In this document: one piece after another, positions 33,085 to 41,498 of the stretch
Position numbering within the stretch: position 1 is the first letter of the stretch
How the letters are laid out: every line of letters begins with the position of its first letter
Program-made: the position numbers and the translations under genes
Notes under the pieces: generated by a model
What the model was told of the DNA's origin: nothing
Databases searched by the model: none
What the model saw: the letters and a program-made list of their open reading frames with translations, nothing else
Assembly: GCA_019752635.1 (NCBI GenBank)
Contig: JAIELX010000064.1
Span: 1 to 64,000, forward strand
Length of the DNA stretch: 64,000 nt
Reading direction: 5' to 3'
Source of the DNA: Candidatus Obscuribacterales bacterium
Lineage (GTDB): Bacteria > Cyanobacteriota > Vampirovibrionia > Obscuribacterales > Obscuribacteraceae

Positions 33085-34551
33085 CTAGTTGCTGCCGTAC
33101 GGGTACCACCAGGATTTCGCGGTGGTCGAAAATTCCCAGTGAACGTGTTTCGTGTCTCTAAATGTGTCAAGCCCCTCCTGTCCCAACTCGCGCGCCCCAC
33201 CGCTGAGTTTCATTCCTCCGAACGGTCCTGCGTAGTTATCCGTAAGCGGATCGTTGATCCACACCGTGCCTGCTTTGACTTCCTCAAAAAACAGTTTGGC
33301 TTTCAACGGGTCGCTTGTGACCAGGCAGGCTCCTAGCCCGTATTCGCTGTCGTTCGTTTTTGCGATGGCATCTTCGAACGAGGAATATCTCATCAGTGGA
33401 ATCGCTGGACCGAACGTTTCCTCGCTGACGATCAGCATGGACTTGTCCACATCGGTCAAGATGGTGGGCTCGTAGAAGAAGCCCTTCGTCATGTGTGGAG
33501 GTCTGCGACCACCGCAGAGCACTTTCGCTCCACGCCTTACCGCATCGGCAATGTGGGTTTCGAATTTATCGCGATAAGTGGCGCCAATCATCGGTCCCAT
33601 ATCGGTCGATGGTTCGACGCCCGGACCGATTCTCAGACTGCTAACATGAGCTACCAGTGCTTCTGTAAACTCGGCTGCACGACGCTCCGGCAGGTAAACT
33701 CTCTCGGTGGACGTGCAAACTTGTCCGGCGTTCGTAAGAGCTGCGTAAGCCAGGGCTCGCGCCGTCATCTCCGGATCCGCGTCATCTGCAACCACAAATG
33801 CATCTTTGCCACCAAGCTCCAGGTGCAACTTCTTCATCATCGGTGCCGCCAGAGATGCTATGCGCTGACCTGTGGCAAGGCTGCCGGTGAAGGCGATGAC
33901 TGGAACATCGCGGTGAGTCACAAGCGGCTCAGCCACTTCCTTTCCATAACCAACAAGAATGTTAATGACGCCGGGTGGAAAATCATTCCAGCAATGTTCG
34001 GCAAGATAAAGCGTTGATAGCGGCGTTATCTCACTGGGCTTAATGATGACGGTATTCCCTGCCGCCAATGCAGGAGCTACTTTCCATGCCATCAGCAACA
34101 GCGGGTAATTCCAGGGGATAATGCAAGCCACCACGCCATATGGTTCCTTGATGACGAGGTTTAACTGGGTGTGCTCACCGGAAGGCAGCACTCGTCCGCG
34201 TTCATGGCGACCAAGTTCAGCGTAATAGTCGAACGTGTTGCAGAGCCATTCGAATTCCTCTTCGTTTTCTGGAATCGGCTTGCCTTCTTCCAGCGTGAGC
34301 AAGTGGATGATCTGCTCCTTGTGAGCCCTCATTTTTGCCGCTGCTTCATGCATCAACGTCGCTCGTACATTGGCCGAAGTTCGCCGCCAAGTTGAGAATG
34401 CAATTTTAGCTGCCTCGACGGTGCGCATGGCATCTTCGGTTGTTCCTCGGGGCACGCTGTCAATCACTCCTTCCGTGGCTGGATTTATGACCTCAATCTC
34501 CTCGGTCGCATTTCCCCTGGTGAATTTTCCGTCGATAAACTGAAGTGCCAT
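33085..34551 (-). CDS. NAD(P)-dependent aldehyde dehydrogenase
   Basis: 488 residues from ATG 34551 (GGAG at 10 nt). It oxidises an aldehyde to the acid. Visible family elements: IIPWNYPLLLMAWKVAPALA (cofactor), FTGSLATGQRI, catalytic Glu in LHLELGGKDAF, catalytic Cys in NAGQVCTSTERV, and EETFGPAIPLM. The substrate cannot be read from sequence; betaine-aldehyde, aminobutyraldehyde and similar are possible. Single gene with no clear operon. Confidence 0.93.
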   Translation of the reverse strand: MALQFIDGKFTRGNATEEIEVINPATEGVIDSVPRGTTEDAMRTVEAAKIAFSTWRRTSANVRATLMHEAAAKMRAHKEQIIHLLTLEEGKPIPENEEEFEWLCNTFDYYAELGRHERGRVLPSGEHTQLNLVIKEPYGVVACIIPWNYPLLLMAWKVAPALAAGNTVIIKPSEITPLSTLYLAEHCWNDFPPGVINILVGYGKEVAEPLVTHRDVPVIAFTGSLATGQRIASLAAPMMKKLHLELGGKDAFVVADDADPEMTARALAYAALTNAGQVCTSTERVYLPERRAAEFTEALVAHVSSLRIGPGVEPSTDMGPMIGATYRDKFETHIADAVRRGAKVLCGGRRPPHMTKGFFYEPTILTDVDKSMLIVSEETFGPAIPLMRYSSFEDAIAKTNDSEYGLGACLVTSDPLKAKLFFEEVKAGTVWINDPLTDNYAGPFGGMKLSGGARELGQEGLDTFRDTKHVHWEFSTTAKSWWYPYGSN

Positions 34552-35115
34552 GAATGAATATCTCCGCAGTAGTCGGTGCCGCCCCGGCGCCATGGAGTAT
34601 AGCACCGACGCGCCGGAGTTCCGCCGGGACCTATGCGCGCTCTGCTTCCATCGCTAGCGTTGGTCCTCAGCATCCGGGGTTTTGGATAGTTGCCACTAAA
34701 TAGCCTTGGTGATAGCATAAGAATGCTTGTACTCTGACAACTTGAGCTTACATTCATCTGTTAACTGAAATCACGCTCAGGTAAATCGTACAGGCACCTT
34801 TAGCTCTTACACGAACGCTGCGTCGGAACGGTGGTAGATGTTTTACCGGGTCACGATTAGCCACCGCAGCGCATTCGTGGAGCGCTCAGCAACGCGGACA
34901 CGCGTGGCAGACTGCCTGATCGCATATGCAACATAGCGCGGCACGTAAGAAATTGGCGTGATAGCATGAAGGTTGCCGGACTCCAATGATCGAAGCTTAC
35001 AAACTGCCGCCTGGCTAGCGATCGGAAGAACTCTCCGCCGACTTGTGCGGGCTTGTTGTTTCTTGCGCAACGAAGTCGGCGTCGGCGGGACTGGCGAAAG
35101 GTCAAGGTGAACGTT
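34552..35115. other. Gene-free spacer upstream of the Ro60-like gene
   Basis: Over 500 nt between divergent genes, with no convincing coding frame. It holds several inverted repeats, the strongest at 35036-35081. It is long enough for a separate small RNA gene, which matters because Ro60-type proteins bind Y RNAs usually encoded nearby. Confidence 0.55.
35036..35081 (+). other. Strong hairpin before the Ro60-like gene (possible RNA or leader)
   Basis: CGCCGACTT (35036-35044) pairs exactly with AAGTCGGCG (35073-35081). An inner TGCG/CGCA pair extends the stem. It ends 34 nt before the start codon. It could be part of a Y-like RNA, a leader or an upstream terminator. I could not fit the conserved Ro-binding bulge. 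Confidence 0.35.
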
Positions 35116-36696
35116 ATGACAAGACAACAACGCAATAGAAATGCCGCGAATAACGCCACCACGCAGAATGGTTGGCTCGCCCTGGCCGACCTGACCTCGG
35201 ATCGGCGCGCTCAGAGACTGATGGAGGAAGAATTTCGCCTGGAGATTCTTAACGCCTTATTGCGCACGCCGCACGGCGATCTCGCACCGTTTATTCCTGC
35301 TTTTCGCTACATCCATGAACGCGATCCATTGTTCTTTGTTCGGCTTGCTGCGTGGTATTGCCAGATGGGAACCGTGCATGATTTGAAGCTACTTTTTATT
35401 GCATTTTTGTGCACCTCGCGTTTCTCCGAAACTTTCAGGGAGACTGGTCTGGCGCTGCTGGAAAAGCTTCCGCCATTCCAAGTTGAACGTGTCCTTCATC
35501 TGATCAAGGGACATGATACCGGCACAGACTTCAAGCCCGGTCTTGGAGTAAGTGTTCCGCGTTCGTTTAAAACTGCGGTAGCCCGCTATCTTAGAGTGCG
35601 CGAAGAAAATAGAAATTCATTCGAATCGGCAGTGCTGCATGCGCGCGAATCGCTCATCACTCTCTATTCATCGTTGAGGATTAAGCCCGGTGCATTTGCG
35701 CAACGTGTTCTCTTCGAAGATGACCCTCCGGAAGACTGCCGATTGCACGGTTTGAAACTACTGGCATGGACTCATAATTCCGAAGAACAAGCCATGTTGA
35801 TCGTGCAGCATCGACTTCCCTATCGGGCAGCGGTGAGTTCGATCAAGTACATCTCGCCGCCCATACTGATCGCGCTGGTCGACGTTATGTCGCCACAAGA
35901 GCTGATCAACAATTTGAGCAGCCTCAAAAACCGTGGCGCATTGGACAATCCTGACGTTAGAGCGTTGATTGAATGCAAGTTGGAGGATGCTCGCACCGAC
36001 AAGCGGGTGTCAGCTCTGAAGACGCGACAAGCGATGAAATCTGCTGCGCTGACCGGCGACATTGCTAATCAAGTTGCGGCCGTCGGCGACGCGCAAATCA
36101 AGGCAAAGGGATCGATTGGCAGAGCCACTGCATTGTTCGTCGACAAAAGCGCTTCCATGGAACAAGCCATTGAACTGGGAATGCAGATCGCCAGCATACT
36201 GGCGCCAGTATGCACTTCGAGCCTTCATGTCTACGCCTTCGACTCAATTCCCTATAAGATTGAGGCCGAGGGAACAGAACTTTCGCATTGGGAAAAAGCG
36301 TTCGATGGAATTAAAGCCAACGGTTCCACCTCCTGTGGAACCGCACTCGAAGCTCTGATAAAGACGAAGAGCAAGGTCGAGCAAATCATCATCGTCACCG
36401 ATCAAGAGGAGAATTCACAACCGTTTCTAGCGACCGTCTGCAAAAAATACGAGCGAGAATTCGGTGAAATGCCCTTCGTTGTAATAGTGAATGTCGGCGA
36501 TCACTCTCGGCAATTGGAAGATAGCCTTAAAGCCGCCGGCGTGCAGGTTGATACCTACACATTTAATGGTGACTATTACAGTTTGCCTTCGCTAATTCCA
36601 CTTTTGTCTGAAGGCACCCGGTCCGATCTACTGATTGAGATAATGTCTTATCCGCTGCCGGAGCGTAGACCCGCCAATGACGGAAAACAGACCTGA
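35116..36696 (+). CDS. rsr: Ro60/Rsr-like TROVE-domain protein with vWA domain
   Basis: 526 residues from ATG 35116 (AAGGTG about 6-8 nt before it); an upstream ATG at 35053 lies in the hairpin. Residues ~20-310 are the HEAT-like TROVE ring. The stretch MSPQELINNLSSLKNRGALD is characteristic of Ro. Residues ~335-520 are a vWA domain with MIDAS residues DKSAS (343-347), a Thr near 405 and Asp429. Orthologues bind the 3' ends of misfolded RNAs and Y RNA, and in Deinococcus join PNPase in RNA decay. Coupled to the next gene (20-nt overlap). Confidence 0.88.
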   Translation: MTRQQRNRNAANNATTQNGWLALADLTSDRRAQRLMEEEFRLEILNALLRTPHGDLAPFIPAFRYIHERDPLFFVRLAAWYCQMGTVHDLKLLFIAFLCTSRFSETFRETGLALLEKLPPFQVERVLHLIKGHDTGTDFKPGLGVSVPRSFKTAVARYLRVREENRNSFESAVLHARESLITLYSSLRIKPGAFAQRVLFEDDPPEDCRLHGLKLLAWTHNSEEQAMLIVQHRLPYRAAVSSIKYISPPILIALVDVMSPQELINNLSSLKNRGALDNPDVRALIECKLEDARTDKRVSALKTRQAMKSAALTGDIANQVAAVGDAQIKAKGSIGRATALFVDKSASMEQAIELGMQIASILAPVCTSSLHVYAFDSIPYKIEAEGTELSHWEKAFDGIKANGSTSCGTALEALIKTKSKVEQIIIVTDQEENSQPFLATVCKKYEREFGEMPFVVIVNVGDHSRQLEDSLKAAGVQVDTYTFNGDYYSLPSLIPLLSEGTRSDLLIEIMSYPLPERRPANDGKQT

Positions 36697-37636
36697 GCGC
36701 AAAAAACCTGATGTACTCGCCATGATCAAGAAGGCGGCGGCAGACACGACCGAGGTTCTGTCGTCGCATATTCTTGCGCCGGTAGTTCCCGGTTCGAAGG
36801 TGCGCGTCCGCATCAACGGATTGGTGCATGAATTGATTCCTGATGATAGGCAGTTTGAGGGCTGGGCTGTTTTGCAAGCCACCGGAGTGAAAAGCGCGTC
36901 CATAATAGCTCCTGCCTCTGCCGCGCAAGTTAAGGCTTACTTTGAGCTACTGCCGCGATTCCAGTTGATTGCGCTCATGGATCGGGACAATAGTTGGTGG
37001 GGCATACCTTCTCAGACGTCTGACAGTAGAATGCAAATATTCGGTGCCGTAAGAATTCGATTGCCTCAACGGCTTTCATCATTCGAGACTATTAACACCC
37101 GTTTCGATGGTAGCTCATTTTGGTTTGAAGACGTTGCGCGCAGGCGTAACCCCGTTATCGCACGACAATTGAGAGAAGCCCTGGCAAACGAAATCTTTCC
37201 CGAAGATCTACAAGTGCCCGGGGTAGTTCCGCAGGAACGGTGTGCCTACACGATGATGTTCTTTGCAATGCATCCTGAGCTAATTGATTCACACCAACCT
37301 GAACCAGTTCCGCAAGCTGATGAAGTGAAAGTGCCTCAGAATGAATCTCCAGGGGCGCCGACGTTTGACTACCAGGAATGGTGGAGCAGCTTATTGGCGG
37401 TGCGATTGAACAGAGCTGTCACCCATGCAGGCGCACGTTTGGATACTTATTGGAGAGACAGTCAGGGGGTTGTGACGGTGCGCATGGTCGTCGATAAAGA
37501 TCTTCACGTGGTGCAGGTTCAGAGTAGAGACCTTAGCGTCATCAGTTCCGGCATTTGCTTAAGCGGAATGGACTCTACTTTTGATCTGGCAAGCCTGGTT
37601 GGCGTTTTGCGTGTGCATAAGGATATGAATCGATGA
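36677..37636 (+). CDS. Unknown protein in the Ro60-like operon
   Basis: 319 residues. The start overlaps the Ro60-like gene by 20 nt and the stop overlaps the next start by 4 nt (ATGA). No signal peptide or membrane segment. There are two apparent parts: residues ~1-200 (VRVRINGLVHELIPDDRQFE, WWGIPSQ, FGAVRIRLPQRL) and ~225-319 (WWSSLLAVRLNRAVTHAGAR, VTVRMVVDKDLHVVQVQSR). No family is recognised. Tight coupling suggests a functional or physical partner of the RNA-binding protein. Confidence 0.75.
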   Translation: MTENRPERKKPDVLAMIKKAAADTTEVLSSHILAPVVPGSKVRVRINGLVHELIPDDRQFEGWAVLQATGVKSASIIAPASAAQVKAYFELLPRFQLIALMDRDNSWWGIPSQTSDSRMQIFGAVRIRLPQRLSSFETINTRFDGSSFWFEDVARRRNPVIARQLREALANEIFPEDLQVPGVVPQERCAYTMMFFAMHPELIDSHQPEPVPQADEVKVPQNESPGAPTFDYQEWWSSLLAVRLNRAVTHAGARLDTYWRDSQGVVTVRMVVDKDLHVVQVQSRDLSVISSGICLSGMDSTFDLASLVGVLRVHKDMNR

Positions 37637-38124
37637 CATTGACCAAATTAGTTTGCGCTCCCGTCTTGGTGTTCTGTTGCGTTTTGGTACAGCCGTGCAA
37701 AGGAGAACCTGCGGTGTCGAGAGCTTCAGAGTCTGGCACCACGGACAGTGCCGACACGGGAAACATGGCGTCGCTTTCTGCTTTGAAGCAAGCAAAAAGG
37801 TTCGAAACCGTTCTTGTCGGAGAGGGAAGTGCCAGCGTTGTTTATCCTCATTACAATGTTGCTTGTTCGTCCGCAGGCATCAGGAAAGAACAATTGTGGG
37901 AAATTGTAAAGACCGGAACACCGGCAGGTAAGCTCTACGCTGCGTCCGCTCTCATGGTGCGCGATGCTGCGGAAGGGAGAAAAGCACTAGAGCGACTTTC
38001 CGGAGAGAAAGCAGCTGTCCAATTCCAGAGCGGCTGCGAGGTCTTCAACGACAAGGTCGATAATATTGCTGCGTCATTGCTAAAAACCGGTCGCTATATG
38101 GATTTTACGCTCATCTCGCAATGA
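37633..38124 (+). CDS. Small exported protein, third gene of the Ro60-like operon
   Basis: 163 residues. An N-terminal hydrophobic segment (LVCAPVLVFCCVLVQPC) looks like a signal peptide, perhaps lipoprotein-like with Cys near 15-22. The mature part includes ASVVYPHYNVACSSAGIRKE and LYAASALMVRDAAEG, a motif seen in other unnamed proteins with paired Cys. ATGA overlap with the upstream gene indicates co-translation. Function unknown. Confidence 0.75.
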   Translation: MTLTKLVCAPVLVFCCVLVQPCKGEPAVSRASESGTTDSADTGNMASLSALKQAKRFETVLVGEGSASVVYPHYNVACSSAGIRKEQLWEIVKTGTPAGKLYAASALMVRDAAEGRKALERLSGEKAAVQFQSGCEVFNDKVDNIAASLLKTGRYMDFTLISQ

Positions 38125-38237
38125 TTACTGCCAGTGCTGTCAGAGCCCCGCCACAGCTTAGTACGCGGAGAAGATTCATCGTCAATTCACAATCGCGCCA
38201 TGGCGAACAAGTGGAAATCTTCCGTGAACTGGCTTAA

Positions 38238-39014
38238 TTAAGTCCCGGGTTCCGTCGGTGGAGGCGGAGAGGCGGCTGGACCAGACTTCGCTCGGTTGCC
38301 ATGCACTTCTTTGTCGATGATCTCAATTACCTCATCGTGTGAATCCGTCAGGAACAATAAGTTTAAATCGCTTTGATTTATTGTTCCTTCAGCAATCATA
38401 GAGTCGAACAAGAAGCTCTTGAAATTTCCCCAAAATTCTTGCCCCATTGCTATTACCGGGAACTTCTCGATTTTCTTTGTTTGGATGAGGGTTAGTGTTT
38501 CGAAGACTTCGTCCAACGTTCCCACGCCACCGGGCATCACGATGAATGCGCATGAATACTTGACCAAGAGCAGCTTGCGCACAAAGAAGTGGTCAAACTC
38601 GACAAACTTATCAACGTACGGATTGCCCTCAGTTTCGTGGGGCACCAATATGTTGCAACCTAGGCTCAGCCCGCCGCCCTCTTTGGCGCCGCGGTTGGCC
38701 GCTTCCATGATGCCGGGACCGCCGCCTGTCATTACGACGTATCCGTGCTGCGCTAATCGCTTTCCTAGCTCTCTGGCCATTTCATAGTAACGGTGACCTT
38801 CTTTGAATCGCGCTGATCCAAATATGGTCACGCAAGGGCCTTCGAAATCAAACGAATCGAAGCCCCGCAAGAGCTCAAGAAAGATCCGAATAGCATTTTC
38901 AAGATCTTCGGCGCGATTGCGCCTGCCTCTCAAGAAAATCCGTTCAACGTCTTTTGCGCGTTCAAGTAGCGAGGTGGTTCGCACAGCGGCAAAAGGTCCG
39001 AGAAATTCTGTCAT
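38238..39014 (-). CDS. LOG-family nucleotide N-glycosidase / TIGR00730 protein
   Basis: 258 residues. The Rossmann-like fold has the two family motifs GGGPGIMEAANRG (97-109) and PGGVGTLDE (161-169), which form the phosphoribohydrolase active site of cytokinin-type LOG proteins. It would release a base from nucleoside 5'-monophosphates. Many are mislabelled lysine decarboxylases. Divergent from the next gene. Confidence 0.9.
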   Translation of the reverse strand: MTEFLGPFAAVRTTSLLERAKDVERIFLRGRRNRAEDLENAIRIFLELLRGFDSFDFEGPCVTIFGSARFKEGHRYYEMARELGKRLAQHGYVVMTGGGPGIMEAANRGAKEGGGLSLGCNILVPHETEGNPYVDKFVEFDHFFVRKLLLVKYSCAFIVMPGGVGTLDEVFETLTLIQTKKIEKFPVIAMGQEFWGNFKSFLFDSMIAEGTINQSDLNLLFLTDSHDEVIEIIDKEVHGNRAKSGPAASPPPPTEPGT

Positions 39015-39147
39015 TAGCGGGTCTCAAAAACTACCTCGTCAATAATATCGCGCGAAGGGGGAATAACAAGTATTTTCGCTTGCCGATCGCAATGCTAGCG
39101 TGCACTTTGCGTGACTCTAGTATCATATGTGCCGAGAGGTAACAAAA

Positions 39148-39933
39148 ATGCGAACAACTTTATCAATCCGCCTGAACTTCGCAGGCATTGCTGCTGCAGT
39201 CGTGCTACTTGCCAACACGTTGGTCTTGGCTTCTGCCGCTCAGGCAGACGATCAAAATGCTGCCGGAGCTCAGTCAGTACCTGCGGCTGTAACACCACCC
39301 GCCACAACGCAGAATTCCGCCGCGACGACTGCAGCGGATCGAGCAGCAGGTGCGGTCCCCCCTGCTTCCGGTTCGCCTCTGCAGGGCGGTGTCAAGTTGG
39401 TCGCACCGACTCTCGGCCACCTTCACGACCTTGGGCTCGATTTGAAGCATCTTATGACCGGAGCGAGTCACCTTTATGATGAAGTAAACATCGCACCAGT
39501 TTCGTTGGAAACCATGCCGGAGGTTGTTGGTCGCGGCATAATCATCAATATTCCCATCGGTACGCAGCAAATAGGTCCGCCTGCGCCGCCGCGGAAAGAC
39601 AGACTAGATCTGGCAATGGCGCAGATAACACCGGTAGTTACGCAACTGAAGCAAGACGTTGATTTGTTCGTGTCCGGTCATCAAAGGCTCGATATTACCG
39701 ACGAAACGCGCTCGGAACTGAAACCAGTTCTGGAAAATTGGATTACGTCGGTCAACTCTCTGGCAAAACAGTTGGACAATCTTCAGTCGCTGACCGCCGG
39801 TCCCGGGTATGATAATGCACAGATTTCGCAAGCAGCGCAACAAGTGCAAGTCCACTGCCAGTCGCTTCAAAAGGACTTGAAGAAAGTCTACAAGGCAATT
39901 CAGCGGGAAGGTAAGCGCAGCCGCAAAGCCTAG
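39148..39933 (+). CDS. Secreted Ala/Pro-rich helical protein
   Basis: 261 residues from ATG 39148 (GAGAGG at ~8 nt; in-frame ATG 39127 is alternative). Signal peptide (AGIAAAVVLLANTLVLASAAQA), then an Ala/Thr/Gln-rich linker (~30-80) and a mostly helical C-terminal domain with heptad-like spacing (LDLAMAQITPVVTQLKQDV, LENWITSVNSLAKQLDNLQS), suggesting coiled coil. No recognised domain. It should be periplasmic or surface located. Confidence 0.72.
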   Translation: MRTTLSIRLNFAGIAAAVVLLANTLVLASAAQADDQNAAGAQSVPAAVTPPATTQNSAATTAADRAAGAVPPASGSPLQGGVKLVAPTLGHLHDLGLDLKHLMTGASHLYDEVNIAPVSLETMPEVVGRGIIINIPIGTQQIGPPAPPRKDRLDLAMAQITPVVTQLKQDVDLFVSGHQRLDITDETRSELKPVLENWITSVNSLAKQLDNLQSLTAGPGYDNAQISQAAQQVQVHCQSLQKDLKKVYKAIQREGKRSRKA

Positions 39934-39938
39934 TCGAC

Positions 39939-40418
39939 TCAGCCGTTGCGCATCGGAAAACCGGGCGGCAATTGGCTAGGTCCGAACGGTAACGGGGAAC
40001 TGAACGTCGGCGGCTCGAGTACGTGTGGCTCCACAGACGGGTGGAATAGCCGGAGCGTGCGCTTTGCCGCATTGCTGATTTGTTGATCGTAATCTTTCTC
40101 AAGAAAGCGTAATGCATAATCCGGTGCTTCAGAGCAGCTTGCGATTGCCAACCGTACTTCGTCACGAGGGTCGCGAATCAGACGTTCGACAGTACTACGC
40201 GGGGAGCCGGTGTTGCATGCTACAGCCGCGCGCACTTCCGGATAGGGATCAACCGACAGGACATCAAGTATGTTCAGTGGTGTGTGATTATTGCCGGCGA
40301 CTCTGCGTCGTATCGGCGTCCACTCGCTAAATGATAGGAGGGCGAGAGTTTCGCTATCCGTCAGCGGACTGGCAGCTTTGATGTACGCCCAAAACAGATC
40401 CGGTTGCTCAGCCTTCAT
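39939..40418 (-). CDS. LRV-type HEAT-like repeat protein
   Basis: 159 residues from ATG 40418 (GGAGG about 9-10 nt before). Three units of the pattern VRxxVAxNxxTPxxxLxxLxxD (RRRVAGNNHTPLNILDVLS; VRAAVACNTGSPRSTVERL; VRLAIASCSEAPDYALRFL) mark a leucine-rich-variant repeat. The C-terminus is Pro/Phe-rich. It could bind proteins or nucleic acids. It is downstream of a small membrane protein gene (20-nt gap) in the same direction. Confidence 0.72.
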   Translation of the reverse strand: MKAEQPDLFWAYIKAASPLTDSETLALLSFSEWTPIRRRVAGNNHTPLNILDVLSVDPYPEVRAAVACNTGSPRSTVERLIRDPRDEVRLAIASCSEAPDYALRFLEKDYDQQISNAAKRTLRLFHPSVEPHVLEPPTFSSPLPFGPSQLPPGFPMRNG

Positions 40419-40438
40419 GGAGCGAATCCTCCAGGCTC

Positions 40439-40672
40439 TCAATTTCTCGAAGGCGCCAAAGCGCTACCCTTCTCCACATCTAACCGTTCCAAGAGCTTAG
40501 TCTCTATGTTGCCCATGCGCTGCTCTAAACTGGAAAGCGTACTGAGCACAATACTGAGAAGCAGCAGTGTGCAGAGGAAGAATGTGAAGAGAAGTCCGGT
40601 TAGTGTCCCCCTCTCCTTCATTACGGTAACGGGACGCCCTGTGGCTTGAGTCGGAATTTCTTGTACGGACAT
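40439..40672 (-). CDS. Small single-pass membrane protein
   Basis: 77 residues from ATG 40672 (AGGAG 6 nt before); the longer frame to 40717 lacks a ribosome site. An N-terminal ~25 residues, one hydrophobic helix (LLFTFFLCTLLLLSIVLSTL), then an amphipathic helix LEQRMGNIETKLLERLDVEK likely to oligomerise. Operon with the LRV gene. Confidence 0.68.
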   Translation of the reverse strand: MSVQEIPTQATGRPVTVMKERGTLTGLLFTFFLCTLLLLSIVLSTLSSLEQRMGNIETKLLERLDVEKGSALAPSRN

Positions 40673-40897
40673 GGTTTTCTCCTGGTGCGTCGTGCGCAAG
40701 CTGGAGTGTCTACGCATGCATTGGAATACCCGGGGTAGACGGAAGCTTGTTCGTCAAGGCTCGGGTAAGAAGACAAAGTTAGGTTTCCCAAGGTTCCGGC
40801 ATAAGACCAAGTTCCTCCTTCTAGAGCTCCACCGGGAACTTTTAGTCCTTCTATCGATTCCTTGAAATCATCTAGTCGACGGTTTGGAACTACGCAT

Positions 40898-41386
40898 ATG
40901 TTTGATTTACGCGAAAATAACGCGCCGACTGTAGGCGCGCACTCGGCAGCGGAACCCCGTTCATCCGCAGAAGGCGCCTACAACACACGCGGTACAATGC
41001 TTGGATTGCTCTTCGGTCGCTTCTTTCTCGGTGGCATTTTCCTGATAGCGGCGTTGGTTAAGATCTGCAATTACGAAAGCACCACCGACCACATGCTTAT
41101 TCAGGGCGTTTTGTACGCACAGTTCTACTTGAACATATCGATTGTCCTTGAGATGGTTGGCGCATTCTGTCTGTTTACCGGACTTTACTCGTCTGCAGCG
41201 GCGCTGGTGCTATTTTTCTATCTTATTCCCGTAACAGTGCTCTTTCACGATTTTTGGGACGTACAGCAATTTGAACAGCAGTTCCAAATAATGAGCTTCC
41301 TTAAGAACACGGCTATTATGGGCGGGCTACTGCTTGCTGCTTGTGCCGGTCCCGGAGCCTGGACGATTAAGAAAGCTCGCTGGTGA
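40898..41386 (+). CDS. DoxX-family membrane protein
   Basis: 162 residues from ATG 40898 (GGAA at 8 nt); TTG 40862 would add a short tail. A disordered N-terminus (~1-30), then four hydrophobic helices of the DoxX type: GLLFGRFFLGGIFLIAALVK, LNISIVLEMVGAFCLFTGLY, ALVLFFYLIPVTVLFHDFW and NTAIMGGLLLAACAGPGAW. DoxX relatives take part in redox or respiratory membrane complexes. A precise role is not known. Confidence 0.85.
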   Translation: MFDLRENNAPTVGAHSAAEPRSSAEGAYNTRGTMLGLLFGRFFLGGIFLIAALVKICNYESTTDHMLIQGVLYAQFYLNISIVLEMVGAFCLFTGLYSSAAALVLFFYLIPVTVLFHDFWDVQQFEQQFQIMSFLKNTAIMGGLLLAACAGPGAWTIKKARW

Positions 41387-41498
41387 TTCGCTGGCGCTTC
41401 TGCTAGATTCTGAGTGGTTCTTATTAGAACCGGACTAAGTTTGGGACGCCCGGGCGCGTCCGCTTATCGAGGTTCTTACTTAGAGTCTGGAGACGGTA

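Noticed and set aside
34843..35130. 95-codon minus-strand frame upstream of the Ro60-like gene
   Set aside because: Antisense to the leader hairpin and low protein quality.
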